64,000 bases of DNA from Leifsonia sp052114085 (GCF_052114085.1 NZ_JBFREB010000001.1:1426001-1490000), one strand, 5' to 3'. Counted from the first letter of the stretch, positions 6,829-15,705 are shown. Translations and numbers: made by a program. The notes: generated from the letters alone by a model not told the origin.

Positions 6829-7494
6829 ATGATGACCCCCGTATCGCCGACGCTGCGGTTCGAGAAGGCCCTCTATCGCGAGGGGGTCACCTCGATCGTG
6901 GGGGTGGACGAGGTCGGTCGCGGGGCCCTCGCCGGTCCGGTCGCGGTCGGCATGGTCGTCATCGACACGGCGGTGAAGCGCATCCCGCCGGGTCTCCGCG
7001 ACTCGAAGTTGCTGCCGGAACCGGTCAGGGAGACCCTGGATCCGCTGTGCCGTAAGTGGGCGATGCACCACGCGGTGGGCCTGGCGTCGGCTGCCGAGGT
7101 CGACTCGCTCGGGATCATGCGCTGCCTCGGCCTCGCCGGGGCGCGAGCACTCGCCCAGTTGGAGGAGCAGGGTGCTGTTGTACACGACAGCACGCTCATC
7201 CTCGACGGCAACTACGACTACCTCAATCCGGCCTTGATGCGGCCGGCGATGGTCGTGACGCGGATCAAGGCGGATCGGGACTGCGCATCGGTCGCCGCAG
7301 CCTCGGTCATCGCCAAGGTGCACCGCGACCGGATGATGATCGCTCACGATCAGGACTATCCGGGCTATGGCTGGGCCAGCAACAAGGGGTACTCCTCCGT
7401 GGAGCACTTCGCCGCGATCGCCGAGCTCGGGCCGAGCGCCCTGCACCGGCTCACCTGGCTGAAGCAGCCCGCGCTGATCGACATCCCCCAGTAG
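6829..7494 (+). CDS. rnhB: ribonuclease HII
   Basis: RNase HII cuts RNA-DNA hybrids and starts removal of misincorporated ribonucleotides. The 221-residue protein has the catalytic motifs in order: VDEVGRGALAGPV (first Asp-Glu pair, about residues 25-37), LILDGNYDYL (Asp, about 124) and IKADRDCASVAAASVIAKVHRD (Asp, about 145). The ATG pair at 6829 has GGAGGAG about 12 bases upstream. It follows the rplS terminator and precedes the DUF2469 gene, a conserved actinobacterial order. Confidence 0.96.
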   Translation: MMTPVSPTLRFEKALYREGVTSIVGVDEVGRGALAGPVAVGMVVIDTAVKRIPPGLRDSKLLPEPVRETLDPLCRKWAMHHAVGLASAAEVDSLGIMRCLGLAGARALAQLEEQGAVVHDSTLILDGNYDYLNPALMRPAMVVTRIKADRDCASVAAASVIAKVHRDRMMIAHDQDYPGYGWASNKGYSSVEHFAAIAELGPSALHRLTWLKQPALIDIPQ

Positions 7495-7585
7495 CCGCGA
7501 ATTCCCGTTCACAGGCCGCACGTTGTCCACAGCTTCGCGGAGGGCGGACGCGCTCGCGGCGCATCCGGCATAGACTTGCGGAACG

Positions 7586-7909
7586 ATGGATGAAGACGAG
7601 TTCGACGACTACGACCGCGAGGTCGAGTTGGCTTTGTATCGCGAGTACCGGGACGTCGTCTCGCAGTTCAAGTACGTGATCGAGACGGAGCGCCGTTTCT
7701 ATCTCGCCAACGAGGTGGAGTTCGTGCGACGGGACACCGAGCACGACTTCTACTTCGAACTGACGATGAACGACGTGTGGGTGTGGGATGTGTACCGTGC
7801 CGACCGGTTCGTGAAGTCCGTGCGCGTCCTGACCTTCAAGGACGTCAACATCGAGGAGCTCTCGTCGAAAGAGTTCGAGCTGCCGAAGGAACTCGCGCTC
7901 GACGAGTGA
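7586..7909 (+). CDS. DUF2469-family conserved actinobacterial protein
   Basis: A 107-residue acidic soluble protein (MDEDEFDDYDREVELALYRE at the start) of the DUF2469 family, almost always located between rnhB and yraN in actinobacteria. Function is unknown. Aromatic-rich central part (RRFYLANEVEF, FYFELTMNDVWVWDVYR) suggests a compact alpha/beta domain. A TAGACT -10 lies nine bases upstream of the ATG. Its stop codon sits in the first copy of a 17-bp triple tandem repeat. Confidence 0.92.
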   Translation: MDEDEFDDYDREVELALYREYRDVVSQFKYVIETERRFYLANEVEFVRRDTEHDFYFELTMNDVWVWDVYRADRFVKSVRVLTFKDVNIEELSSKEFELPKELALDE

Positions 7910-7956
7910 GCAGTCGGCGCTCGTGAGCAGTCAGCGCTCGTGAGCGGTCAGCGCTC
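7906..7956. repeat. 17-bp tandem repeat, three copies, spanning two convergent stops
   Basis: Units GTGAGCAGTCRGCGCTC at 7906-7922, 7923-7939 and 7940-7956, with one difference between successive copies. The first copy supplies the TGA of the DUF2469 gene (7907-7909) and the third supplies the TGA of the minus-strand PEBP gene (7948-7950). Each copy can also form a small GAGC/GCTC hairpin. Confidence 0.9.
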
Positions 7957-8493
7957 GTACGTGCCGTCGAGCCGGCCCCGCGCCAGCACGTGGCCGGCAA
8001 TGGCTGCGACCACGGTAGAGGGCCGGAGCGAATCGTCGCCGGGGATCGCGCGGTCGAGCGCGTACAGCTGGAAGACGTAGGTGTGCGGGCCGTGTCCGGG
8101 GATCGGGCGTGGTCCGTGATACCCCTTCCGGCCGAATCCACCGACGCCATTGCCGTGGATCGCGCCGGCAACGAGCTCGCCCTGACCGATGCGGGTGAGT
8201 CGCGGTTCGAAGCGAGCCACAGCGTGCACGATGGGTCGCGAGAAGGGCACGTCCCTGTCCTCGACGATCAGCACCAGCTGCTTCGTGTCTGTGGGCACGC
8301 CCGACCACTCCAGCGCTGGTGAGACGTTGTCGCCGACGGGCCGGCCGGCCGTGCGCCGGGGCATCGGTGCACCGTCGGCGAAGTCGGCGCTCGTCAGCGT
8401 GATCGACGCGGGAGCGTCCAGCCCCGGCGTGTGCCAGGAGAGCGACTGCTCGCCGGCACGTCGATGCCGGAGCAGGTGGCCGAGCCAGGGCAT
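7948..8493 (-). CDS. YbhB/YbcL-type Raf kinase inhibitor-like (PEBP) protein
   Basis: A 181-residue protein of the phosphatidylethanolamine-binding family. Family hallmarks are the VSPALEWSGVP segment, LVLIVEDRDVPF, and the later GGFGRKGYHGPRPIPGHGPHTYVFQLYALD block containing the ligand-pocket GPxPPxG-like turn. Bacterial members are cytosolic and their physiological ligand is unclear. The ATG at 8493 has GGAAGGAT upstream. It lies opposite to the neighbouring core genes, between DUF2469 and yraN, and is accessory there. Confidence 0.87.
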   Translation of the reverse strand: MPWLGHLLRHRRAGEQSLSWHTPGLDAPASITLTSADFADGAPMPRRTAGRPVGDNVSPALEWSGVPTDTKQLVLIVEDRDVPFSRPIVHAVARFEPRLTRIGQGELVAGAIHGNGVGGFGRKGYHGPRPIPGHGPHTYVFQLYALDRAIPGDDSLRPSTVVAAIAGHVLARGRLDGTYER

Positions 8494-8668
8494 GGCGATC
8501 CTTCCGTCGGGGGCGGGTCAACGCTAGCCGTTGGCGCGCTGTGGTGTGGTGGGGTGTGCTGCGCTCGCGATGGTGCTCACACCCGCGGAGGCGGTCGCCT
8601 TCTCCACAGATTCTCCCTCCCGCGTCCGCCGGTCTCCGACCCCCGCGAGGCTGTTCGCGGAGGTTCAC

Positions 8669-9025
8669 ATGGCACACAAAGACGAATTGGGACGACGCGG
8701 CGAGCAGGTCGCGGCGGAGTGGTTGCAGAAGCGCGGGTACGCGTTGGTCGACCGGAACTGGCGGTGTCCGTCCGGCGAACTCGACCTGATCATGCGAGAC
8801 GGCTCGACGATGGTCTTCGCGGAAGTGAAGACGCGCTCGTCGCTCGAGTTCGGGCATCCGTTCGAAGCGATCACGTCGCGCAAGGCTGCACGCCTTCGCC
8901 GATTGGCCGCCGCGTGGTGCCGGGAACGCGGCCCCGGTTCGACCGATGTACGGATCGACGCCGTGGCCGTCACGGACGCCTGGAGCGAGCGCCCGACGGT
9001 CGAGCACCTGACCGGGATCGTCTGA
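8669..9025 (+). CDS. yraN: YraN/UPF0102 nuclease-fold protein
   Basis: A 118-residue member of the UPF0102 family, which has a restriction-endonuclease-like fold. The GELDLIMRD and FAEVKTRSS motifs carry the Asp and Glu-x-Lys typical of PD-(D/E)xK nucleases (about residues 37-62). The start is ATG 8669 with GCGGAGG upstream. The stop overlaps the comM start by one base (TGATG), so the two are translationally coupled. Biological role is not established. Confidence 0.93.
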   Translation: MAHKDELGRRGEQVAAEWLQKRGYALVDRNWRCPSGELDLIMRDGSTMVFAEVKTRSSLEFGHPFEAITSRKAARLRRLAAAWCRERGPGSTDVRIDAVAVTDAWSERPTVEHLTGIV

Positions 9026-10566
9026 TGGCGCTCGCACGCACCTTCGCCATCGCCCTCGACGGCGTGCGCGGGCACGTCGTCGAAGTGGAGGCCGACATCT
9101 CGGCCGGCCTCCCGGCATTCGTGCTCATCGGACTTCCGGATACGGCGCTCGGCGAGTCCCGCAAACGCGTGGGCGCTGCCGCTGTCAATGCGGGCTGCTC
9201 GCTCACGCAGAAAAAGCTGACTGTCAACTTGTCGCCCGCCGCGTTGCCCAAGCAGGGTTCGGGGTTCGATCTGGCGATAGCGATCGCCGCCCTCTCAGCA
9301 GCAGGATCGGTTCCCCCGAACGCGGCCGCTGGCGCTGTGCATCTGGGGGAGCTCGGGCTGGATGGCCGGCTGAGGCCGGTGCCGGGCGTCCTTCCCGCGG
9401 TGCTCGCCGCGCGCGACGCCGGGTTCGCCCGCGTTCTCGTCCCGGCCGGCAGCGCCGATGAAGCAGGGCTCGTCGACGGGATCGAGGTGATCGGTGTCAC
9501 GGGGCTGCGGGCGGCGGCGATCGTCCACGGTGCCGAGTTCGATGCGGTCGACGAAGACCCGGTGCTGCCTCCCGTCGTTGAGGTCCGCTCGGCCGCCGAG
9601 CCGGACATGGCGGAGGTGGCCGGCAACGAGGAGGCCGTGGAGGCGCTGGTCGCCGCCGCAGCCGGCGGGCATCACCTCTCGATGGTGGGGCCGCCCGGCG
9701 CCGGCAAGACCATGCTCGCTCGCCGGCTGCCCTCACTGCTCCCGGACCTGTCCGACGAGCATGCGCTCGAGGCGACATGCATCCGCTCGCTCACCGGGCT
9801 GGGTGTGGGTGCGGAGCTCGTCAGGCGGCCGCCCTTCGAAGCGCCGCATCACACCGCTTCGGCAGCGGCGTTGGTCGGCGGAGGAAGCGGACGGATCACG
9901 CCCGGTGCGATCGTTCGCGCGACGCACGGTGTTCTGTTTCTGGACGAAGCTGCCGAGTTCCCGCCCTCGGTGCTCGATGCGCTGCGGCAGCCCCTCGAGA
10001 ACGGCAGCATCACGATCCACAGAGCGCGCGGAACCGCATCGTATCCGGCACGGTTCCAGCTCATCCTTGCCTCCAATCCCTGTCCGTGCGGGCATTACGG
10101 CTCGTCCGACGCTGAATGCACGTGCTCGCCGATGGCGCGAAGACGGTATCTGGCTCGCATGTCGGGCCCGCTGATCGATCGCGTCGACATCCGCTTGACG
10201 GTTCGCCGGTTGGGCCTGGCAGCGCTCAGGTCTGCTTCTCAGGGGCAGGCTCCTGGGCGCAGCAGCGGCGACCTTCGGCTGCGAGTTCAGGCCGCACGAG
10301 CCTGCGCCGAAGAGCGCCTCCGCGGCACGGAATGGGTCCGCAATGCGGATGTCGCCGGGAGCTGGCTCCGGTCGGGGGAGCGGCGCCTTGGCCCAACAGC
10401 CATCGCGCCCCTCGACCGAGCCCTGGAGCGCGGAGCCATCACCATGCGCGGCTACGATCGCACGCTTCGCTTGGCCTGGACGCTCGCGGACCTCGACGAG
10501 GCGTCCACTCCCGGCGTGGACCATGTCGGTCGCGCCCTGTTCCTGCGTCGCGGGATCGGCGCATGA
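9025..10566 (+). CDS. comM: ComM/YifB-family AAA+ helicase-like ATPase
   Basis: A 513-residue Mg-chelatase-like AAA+ protein. In naturally transformable bacteria ComM is a branch-migration helicase that extends integration of incoming DNA. The N-terminal S5-like fold domain (residues 1-170, with GLPDTALGESRKRV), the Walker A GPPGAGKTML (about 222-231), Walker B VLFLDEAAEF, and the C-terminal zinc-loop region NPCPCGHYGSSDAECTCS are all visible. ATG 9025 overlaps the yraN stop; the stop overlaps the dprA start (ATGA). The comM-dprA pair suggests uptake or recombination of single-stranded DNA, but other competence genes are outside the window. Confidence 0.95.
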   Translation: MALARTFAIALDGVRGHVVEVEADISAGLPAFVLIGLPDTALGESRKRVGAAAVNAGCSLTQKKLTVNLSPAALPKQGSGFDLAIAIAALSAAGSVPPNAAAGAVHLGELGLDGRLRPVPGVLPAVLAARDAGFARVLVPAGSADEAGLVDGIEVIGVTGLRAAAIVHGAEFDAVDEDPVLPPVVEVRSAAEPDMAEVAGNEEAVEALVAAAAGGHHLSMVGPPGAGKTMLARRLPSLLPDLSDEHALEATCIRSLTGLGVGAELVRRPPFEAPHHTASAAALVGGGSGRITPGAIVRATHGVLFLDEAAEFPPSVLDALRQPLENGSITIHRARGTASYPARFQLILASNPCPCGHYGSSDAECTCSPMARRRYLARMSGPLIDRVDIRLTVRRLGLAALRSASQGQAPGRSSGDLRLRVQAARACAEERLRGTEWVRNADVAGSWLRSGERRLGPTAIAPLDRALERGAITMRGYDRTLRLAWTLADLDEASTPGVDHVGRALFLRRGIGA

Positions 10567-12083
10567 GCGCCGCATGCGACCGATGCGCGGTCGCGCAGCA
10601 CGTGTGCGTCGACGCGACGGCTGACCAGCGGGACGGAGACTGCATCGCCCCTGCTGCGGCTCACGACACGCGGGCGGTGACAGCCTTCGCCGCTCCGGAA
10701 GGCGGGGCCGGGACACCGGCAATCGCTCCGGCGAGACGGGAGAGTTCAGCCATACCGGGAATGAGCCGAAACGATCTCGATCGGCTTCTCGAACCGGTAC
10801 TCGTGGACGACAACCCGGGCGCATTCGCAGGAGGCAGTGGCTCCCTCGCTGAGGACCGCTTCGCGCGCGCCGCCCTCAGCACGGCCATCGAGCCGGGAGA
10901 CCGGGAAGGGGGTCGGCTGATCGAAGCGCTCGGGCCGGTCGGCCTCCTTCGCGCACTGATCGATGGAGTGGATGCGGCAGCAGTTCTTGCACCGGCGCTC
11001 TCCGGCGAATACGCGGCAGGCGCGGACGAGGTAGAAGGGGTTGCACTGCTGGGCCAGACGTCCCGGGGCGACGGCGAGTTGGATGCCCAGCTGGTGCGTC
11101 GGGTCGGCGAGGCGTTCGCCCGCTGGCGGGCACGCTTGTCCCTGGCGGAGTCGGCACGGGCGCTCGAGAGAGCGCAGCGGATCGGCGCACGATTGCTCAC
11201 CCCGGACTCGCACTGGTGGCCGGAGGGCCTGGTCGCTCTCGACGATGGACCTCCTCTGGCGCTGTGGATCCGAGGCGACCCAGGACATTTCGGCCGCCTG
11301 GGCCGGTCCATTGCCCTCGTCGGCGCGCGGGCATCGACCGAATACGGTGAGCACGTCGCCATGGAGAGCGCAGCGGCCCTCTCGGATCGCGGCTTCGTGA
11401 TCGTGTCGGGCGGAGCCTACGGGATCGACGCCGCGGCGCATCGGGCAACGTTGGCGAGCGGGGGCCTGACCGTCGCTTTCCTGGCGGGAGGAGCGGATCG
11501 TCTCTACCCGGCGGGCAACAGCGAGCTGCTGCGGCGGATCGCTGCGGAGGGAGTCCTGGTCGCCGAGCTCCCTCCCGGGTCCGCGCCGACGCGGTGGCGT
11601 TTCCTCATGCGGAACAGGCTGATCGCCGCTTCTGCGAGCGCAACGATCGTCGTGGAAGCGGGTCGCCGCTCCGGGTCGCTCAACACGGCAGGGCACGCCG
11701 CGCAGATGGGTCGGCCGCTGGGTGCGGTGCCGGGCAGCGTCCTGTCGCCCGCGTCCGCCGGCTGCCATCGGCTGATCCGTGAGTACGCGGCCACGTGCGT
11801 GACAACCCCGGACGAGATGGCGGAGCTCGCGGACCCGTTGGGTGCCGGCTCGCCGCCCGACCCGGTCTCGCCACAGGCGCCGTCACCCGACGGCGGATCG
11901 ACCGAGGAACGGACGGTGCTCTCGGAACTGACTCGCACCCGCGGGGCGAGCGCTGACGAGATCGCGGCTCGGTCCGCGCTGCCGTTCGCGACGGTGGCGG
12001 CCGTCCTCGGACGCCTCGACCTCGCCGGTCGGGCACGCGAGAGCGGGGGCGGATGGTCGCTCACCGAGAGGAAGTGCCTGTAG
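10563..12083 (+). CDS. dprA: DNA-processing protein DprA
   Basis: DprA binds incoming single-stranded DNA and loads RecA. The Rossmann-like core is clear: IALVGARASTEYG, FVIVSGGAYGIDAAAHR, FLAGGADRLYPAGN and FLMRNRLIAASA, followed by a C-terminal winged-helix (LPFATVAAVLGRLDLAG). The ATG at 10563 overlaps the comM stop by four bases and gives 506 residues. This start adds a roughly 66-residue N-terminal stretch with four cysteines (CDRC, C15, C27) that I do not recognise in the family; an in-frame ATG at 10761 would give 440 residues and a more usual N-terminus. Identification is firm, the start is not. Confidence 0.9.
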   Translation: MSAACDRCAVAQHVCVDATADQRDGDCIAPAAAHDTRAVTAFAAPEGGAGTPAIAPARRESSAIPGMSRNDLDRLLEPVLVDDNPGAFAGGSGSLAEDRFARAALSTAIEPGDREGGRLIEALGPVGLLRALIDGVDAAAVLAPALSGEYAAGADEVEGVALLGQTSRGDGELDAQLVRRVGEAFARWRARLSLAESARALERAQRIGARLLTPDSHWWPEGLVALDDGPPLALWIRGDPGHFGRLGRSIALVGARASTEYGEHVAMESAAALSDRGFVIVSGGAYGIDAAAHRATLASGGLTVAFLAGGADRLYPAGNSELLRRIAAEGVLVAELPPGSAPTRWRFLMRNRLIAASASATIVVEAGRRSGSLNTAGHAAQMGRPLGAVPGSVLSPASAGCHRLIREYAATCVTTPDEMAELADPLGAGSPPDPVSPQAPSPDGGSTEERTVLSELTRTRGASADEIAARSALPFATVAAVLGRLDLAGRARESGGGWSLTERKCL

Positions 12084-12140
12084 TGGGCGGCCCGCGCGTC
12101 GCTGCCCCGTCCCGTCCGTGTGCGGATGGATGCTGGGGAG

Positions 12141-13109
12141 GTGAACCTGCCCGCCGCCATCGACGCGTACGAGCGCCACCTGCGCGTCGAGCGAGGGTAC
12201 TCGCCGCAGACGGTGCGAGCGTACCGGGCCGACCTGACGGCGCTCACCGCCTTCGCGGCGGGGAAGGGCGTCGACTCGCCCTCCGGCCTGACGCTGGACC
12301 TCTATCGCGACTGGCTGTGGGAGGGGTCGCAGCGCGGGCTGGCGAAAGCCACGCTCGCCCGGCGCTCGGCCTCCGCTCGGGGATTCAGCGCGTGGCTCGC
12401 ACGCTCGGGTACGGCGGCGGAATCCGCTGCGAACGACATGACAATGAACGACGGCGCCGCGGGAGGCGTGGCTGGCGTGCCGGCGGACGCCGCCGCCCGG
12501 CTGCGCGCTCCGAAGGCGGACAAGACCCTGCCGCGCGTCATCACCCGCGAGCAGATCGATGGCATCCTCGAGCAGCTGGCGGCGCGGGCGGACGAGGGAG
12601 ATCCCGGTGCGCTCCGCGATGTCGCCGTGGTCGAGCTGTTGTACGCGGCAGGCATTCGTGTCTCCGAGCTCACCGGGCTCGATGTCGACGACGTCGACCT
12701 CGACCGTCTCACCGTGAGGGTCATCGGCAAGGGCTCCAAGGAGCGGGTGGTCCCGTTCGGGGTTCCCGCCCTCCGCGCCCTCCGCGTCTGGCTTCAGTCC
12801 GGGCGCCCGAGGTTCGCCGTCGCGGCCTCCGGGCCCGCGCTGTTCCTGGGCTCGCGCGGCGCACGGCTCGGCAGTCGCGCCGTGTACGAGCTCGTGGCCG
12901 GGCTCCTCGCCGACATTCCGGGGCGCGGGCCATCGGGTCCACACGCACTTCGCCACACCGCGGCCACGCACCTGCTCGACGGGGGAGCGGACCTGCGCGC
13001 CGTGCAGGAGCTGCTCGGTCACGCCAGCCTCGGGACGACGCAGATCTACACGCACGTCTCCACGGAGCGCCTCAAGGAGGCATACCGGATCGCGCACCCA
13101 CGGGCCTGA
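12141..13109 (+). CDS. xerC: tyrosine recombinase XerC
   Basis: Site-specific recombinase that with XerD resolves chromosome dimers at dif. The start is GTG 12141 (GGGGAG just upstream; ATG 12126 is an alternative), giving 322 residues. An N-terminal SAM-like domain (to about residue 95) is followed by the catalytic domain with Arg173 (GIRVSELTG), Lys200 (GKGSKER), His268 and Arg271 (HALRH), His294 (LGHASL) and the nucleophile Tyr303 (QIYTHV). Between the domains is a small Gly/Ala-rich insert (about residues 98-118). All catalytic residues are intact. Same strand as dprA, 57 bases apart. Confidence 0.94.
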   Translation: MNLPAAIDAYERHLRVERGYSPQTVRAYRADLTALTAFAAGKGVDSPSGLTLDLYRDWLWEGSQRGLAKATLARRSASARGFSAWLARSGTAAESAANDMTMNDGAAGGVAGVPADAAARLRAPKADKTLPRVITREQIDGILEQLAARADEGDPGALRDVAVVELLYAAGIRVSELTGLDVDDVDLDRLTVRVIGKGSKERVVPFGVPALRALRVWLQSGRPRFAVAASGPALFLGSRGARLGSRAVYELVAGLLADIPGRGPSGPHALRHTAATHLLDGGADLRAVQELLGHASLGTTQIYTHVSTERLKEAYRIAHPRA

Positions 13110-13120
13110 GCGCCCCTCCG

Positions 13121-13732
13121 CTAGCCGCCACCGAGCGGGAGCAGGATCGCCGGCTCCACCCGCGAGAAGAACAGCAGAGGCGATACGTACTCGCCGTCGA
13201 CCCGCACGCCGACATGCAAGCAGCGTGCGTCGCAGTGACCTCCAGACGCGACTGTGCCCACCACGGCACCACGGCCGACGACGGACCCCACCGGCGCCTC
13301 CGACTCAACCGGCTCGTAGCTCGAGAGCACTCCGCCGCCGTGATCCAACGTCACCACGGGCCGGTCCACCACCATTCCCGAGAACCGGATCACCGCGTCG
13401 TCTGGGGCGGTGACGACAACGCCGGGACCTGCCTGAAGGTCGATTCCCCGATGGCCTGCGGCGTACCGCGTGGGCGGGGCGGCGTACGCACCGGTGAGCA
13501 CAGGCGGTTGCAGCGGCCAAGCCCACACACCGCCGCTGATCGACGCAGCCCTGACGCGGGCCGTCACCTCCGCGGCACCGGCGGTCACCGCGTTGGGCGA
13601 GCCCTGAGCGGCCCTGGCGCTACTCGCACCGGCCGACACCACCACTGCAGCGAGCACTGCCGCCACCAACAGACCCTTTCCGCCGCCCCGCCGCCCGGGC
13701 CAGGCCGCCTCCCGTGCCCCGTACTGTCGCAT
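13121..13732 (-). CDS. secreted M23-family (LytM-like) metallopeptidase homologue
   Basis: A 203-residue exported protein starting at ATG 13732, with AGGAGG eight bases upstream (a GTG at 13741 overlaps that site). Residues about 12-38 form a signal peptide (basic start, hydrophobic core, ASSARA cleavage-like end). The LytM domain keeps the zinc ligands His94 and Asp98 (GHRGID) and His173, but the usual HxH reads Cys171-Leu-His173, so the conserved catalytic first His is a Cys. An actinobacterial M23 subgroup near rpsB shares this CLH form, so it may be an amidase regulator rather than an active endopeptidase. It converges on xerC. Confidence 0.85.
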   Translation of the reverse strand: MRQYGAREAAWPGRRGGGKGLLVAAVLAAVVVSAGASSARAAQGSPNAVTAGAAEVTARVRAASISGGVWAWPLQPPVLTGAYAAPPTRYAAGHRGIDLQAGPGVVVTAPDDAVIRFSGMVVDRPVVTLDHGGGVLSSYEPVESEAPVGSVVGRGAVVGTVASGGHCDARCLHVGVRVDGEYVSPLLFFSRVEPAILLPLGGG

Positions 13733-13816
13733 CCCGCACACCTCCTGACCTCCGGAATCTCCTCACCCACTCTTCCGGCCTCCCGCCCTCGGCGCAGGGC
13801 CGCAGCGAGAAGCCGT

Positions 13817-13868
13817 GGAGAACCCGTGCGTGCACGGTCCTGTGGACGCGCCAGGCCGAAGGTTCTCC
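13817..13868. promoter_or_regulatory. nested inverted repeat upstream of the sugar porter
   Basis: GGAGAACC (13817-13824) and GGTTCTCC (13861-13868) are perfect inverted repeats 36 bases apart. The interval contains a second small hairpin (CCGTG, CGTG loop, CACGG). It lies 96 bases before the porter's start, so it could be an operator for a dimeric regulator or a structured leader. No known riboswitch recognised. Confidence 0.35.
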
Positions 13869-13963
13869 CCGGCCGATTCACGGCGTAGCGTGTGGTTCGC
13901 CCTCGTGGCGCTCTCTGCGGGTGACGCGAAAACCGGGGCGAGTACAACCGAAAAAGGGATGAC

Positions 13964-15466
13964 ATGTCTGAACAACGCAGGAATCCAGCCGCAACAGCCG
14001 ACGACAACGCACCGCAGCCCACGGCGAAGATGCGCCGCAGGGTGACCGGACTCGCCATCGCAGCAGCGGTCGGCGGATTCCTGTTCGGTTTCGACTCCTC
14101 CGTCATCAACGGGGCGGTCGACTCGATCCAGAAGAACTTCGGGCTGAATGCCTTCATCACCGGCTTCATCGTCGCCATCGCCCTGCTCGGTTGCGCCGTC
14201 GGCGCGTTCGTCGCGGGTCGGCTCGCCGATCGCTGGGGGCGCCTCAAGGTGATGCTGCTCGGAGCCGGCCTGTTCCTCATCAGCTCCATCGGCGCGGGGC
14301 TCGCGTTCTCCGCGTGGGACCTCGGCCTGTGGCGCGTCGTCGGCGGCCTCGGCATCGGCATCGCGTCGGTCGTCGCCCCGGCCTACATCGCAGAGATCTC
14401 GCCCCGGCAGTCGCGAGGACGACTCGCCTCGCTGCAGCAGCTCGCCATCACCATCGGTATCTTCGTCGCACTCCTCTCCGACGCGCTGCTCGCCGGAATC
14501 GCCGGGTCCGCCGCCAGCCAGCTCTGGCTCGGGCTCGAGGCGTGGCGGTGGATGTTCCTCGTCGGCGTCATCCCCTCGGTCGTGTACGGGATTCTCGCCC
14601 TCACCCTGCCGGAGTCGCCGCGCTACCTGCTCACCAACGGGCGCCACGACGAAGCGCGCGCCATTTTCGAGACCCTGGTGCCCGAAGGCGACATCGACCG
14701 CCAGATCGGCGACATCGAGAACGCGATCAAGGAGGACCGCGAGGGCGCGAAGGCGACTCTCGTCGGCAACCGTTTCGGCCTGAAGCCGATCGTCTGGATC
14801 GGCATCATCCTGTCCGTGTTCCAGCAGTTCGTGGGCATCAACGTGATCTTCTACTACTCGACGACGCTCTGGCAGGCGGTCGGGTTCACCGAGAAGAACT
14901 CGCTCCTGATCACGGTCATCACCTCGATCACCAACGTGGTGGTCACGATCGTGGCCATCCTGCTCGTGGACCGCGTCGGCCGCCGCCCGATCCTGCTCAC
15001 CGGCTCCGTGGGCATGGCGCTCTCGCTCGGCCTCATGGCGCTCTCCTTCACGTTCGCGGAGAAACACGACGGAGTGGTGAGCCTCCCGAATCCCTGGGGT
15101 CCGGTCGCGCTGATCGCGGCGAACGTCTTCGTGGTGTGCTTCGGCGCCTCGTGGGGCCCGCTGGTCTGGGTGCTGCTCGGCGAGATCTTCCCGAGTCGCA
15201 TCCGCGGAAAGGCACTCGGCGTCGCGGCTGCGGCGCAGTGGATCGCCAACTTCCTGGTGACCATCTCCTTCCCGCCGATGTCGGACTTCTCACTGCCGTT
15301 CACCTACGGCATGTACGCGATCTTCGCGGCCCTGTCGTTCTTCTTCGTCTTCTTCAAGATCCCGGAGACGAACGGCATGGCGCTGGAGCAGGCCGAGACC
15401 CTGTTCAAGAACGCCGGAGGCCGCGCCCGGGGTCCGCAGGTGCGGTCGACCGGCGACTCGGCGTAG
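13964..15466 (+). CDS. sugar porter family MFS transporter (sugar:H+ symporter)
   Basis: A 500-residue, twelve-helix sugar porter. Family signatures are GGFLFGFDSSVINGA at helix 1, GRLADRWGRLK in loop 2-3, PESPRYLL after helix 6, QQFVGINVIFYYSTTLW in helix 7, DRVGRRPILL in loop 8-9 and PETNG near the C-terminus. The QQ...N motif in helix 7 fits the sugar-binding site of XylE/GlcP-like proteins, so import of a hexose or pentose with protons is likely; the exact sugar is not deducible. ATG 13964 follows an AAAAAGGGA Shine-Dalgarno. It sits alone between the M23 gene and rpsB. Confidence 0.92.
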   Translation: MSEQRRNPAATADDNAPQPTAKMRRRVTGLAIAAAVGGFLFGFDSSVINGAVDSIQKNFGLNAFITGFIVAIALLGCAVGAFVAGRLADRWGRLKVMLLGAGLFLISSIGAGLAFSAWDLGLWRVVGGLGIGIASVVAPAYIAEISPRQSRGRLASLQQLAITIGIFVALLSDALLAGIAGSAASQLWLGLEAWRWMFLVGVIPSVVYGILALTLPESPRYLLTNGRHDEARAIFETLVPEGDIDRQIGDIENAIKEDREGAKATLVGNRFGLKPIVWIGIILSVFQQFVGINVIFYYSTTLWQAVGFTEKNSLLITVITSITNVVVTIVAILLVDRVGRRPILLTGSVGMALSLGLMALSFTFAEKHDGVVSLPNPWGPVALIAANVFVVCFGASWGPLVWVLLGEIFPSRIRGKALGVAAAAQWIANFLVTISFPPMSDFSLPFTYGMYAIFAALSFFFVFFKIPETNGMALEQAETLFKNAGGRARGPQVRSTGDSA

Positions 15467-15479
15467 CGCCCTTTCCTGC

Positions 15480-15705
15480 TAAGCTGTTTGGAGCACTCCG
15501 CTCGTCGGGGTGACTACGCGTGCCCGCAATCCTGCCAAGCAACACCTGCAGGGGCGCCTCCTCGCGGAGGCGGTACGCGCATCCACCGGTCTCCCTTCCA
15601 CGTCACGGTCTTACTGTGCGGGCGGAAGGGTGCGGATGCGCGCGGGGCACCAGGAGTGACGGCCGCCGGCCGTCGCAGACAACCGCAAGCAAAAGGAGAA
15701 CGGCT
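15480..15705 (+). promoter_or_regulatory. rpsB -10 box and structured 5' leader
   Basis: TAAGCT at 15480-15485 is the best -10 candidate, which leaves a leader of roughly 210 bases before rpsB. The leader contains a clean hairpin at 15555-15572 (CGCCTCC, TCGC loop, GGAGGCG). rpsB leaders in other bacteria bind S2 for autoregulation; this one is not assigned to a known RNA family by eye. Confidence 0.4.

Noticed and set aside
7523..7531. TTGTCCACA, a DnaA-box-like 9-mer before the DUF2469 gene
   Set aside because: A single box without clustering or AT-rich DNA; not evidence for an origin.
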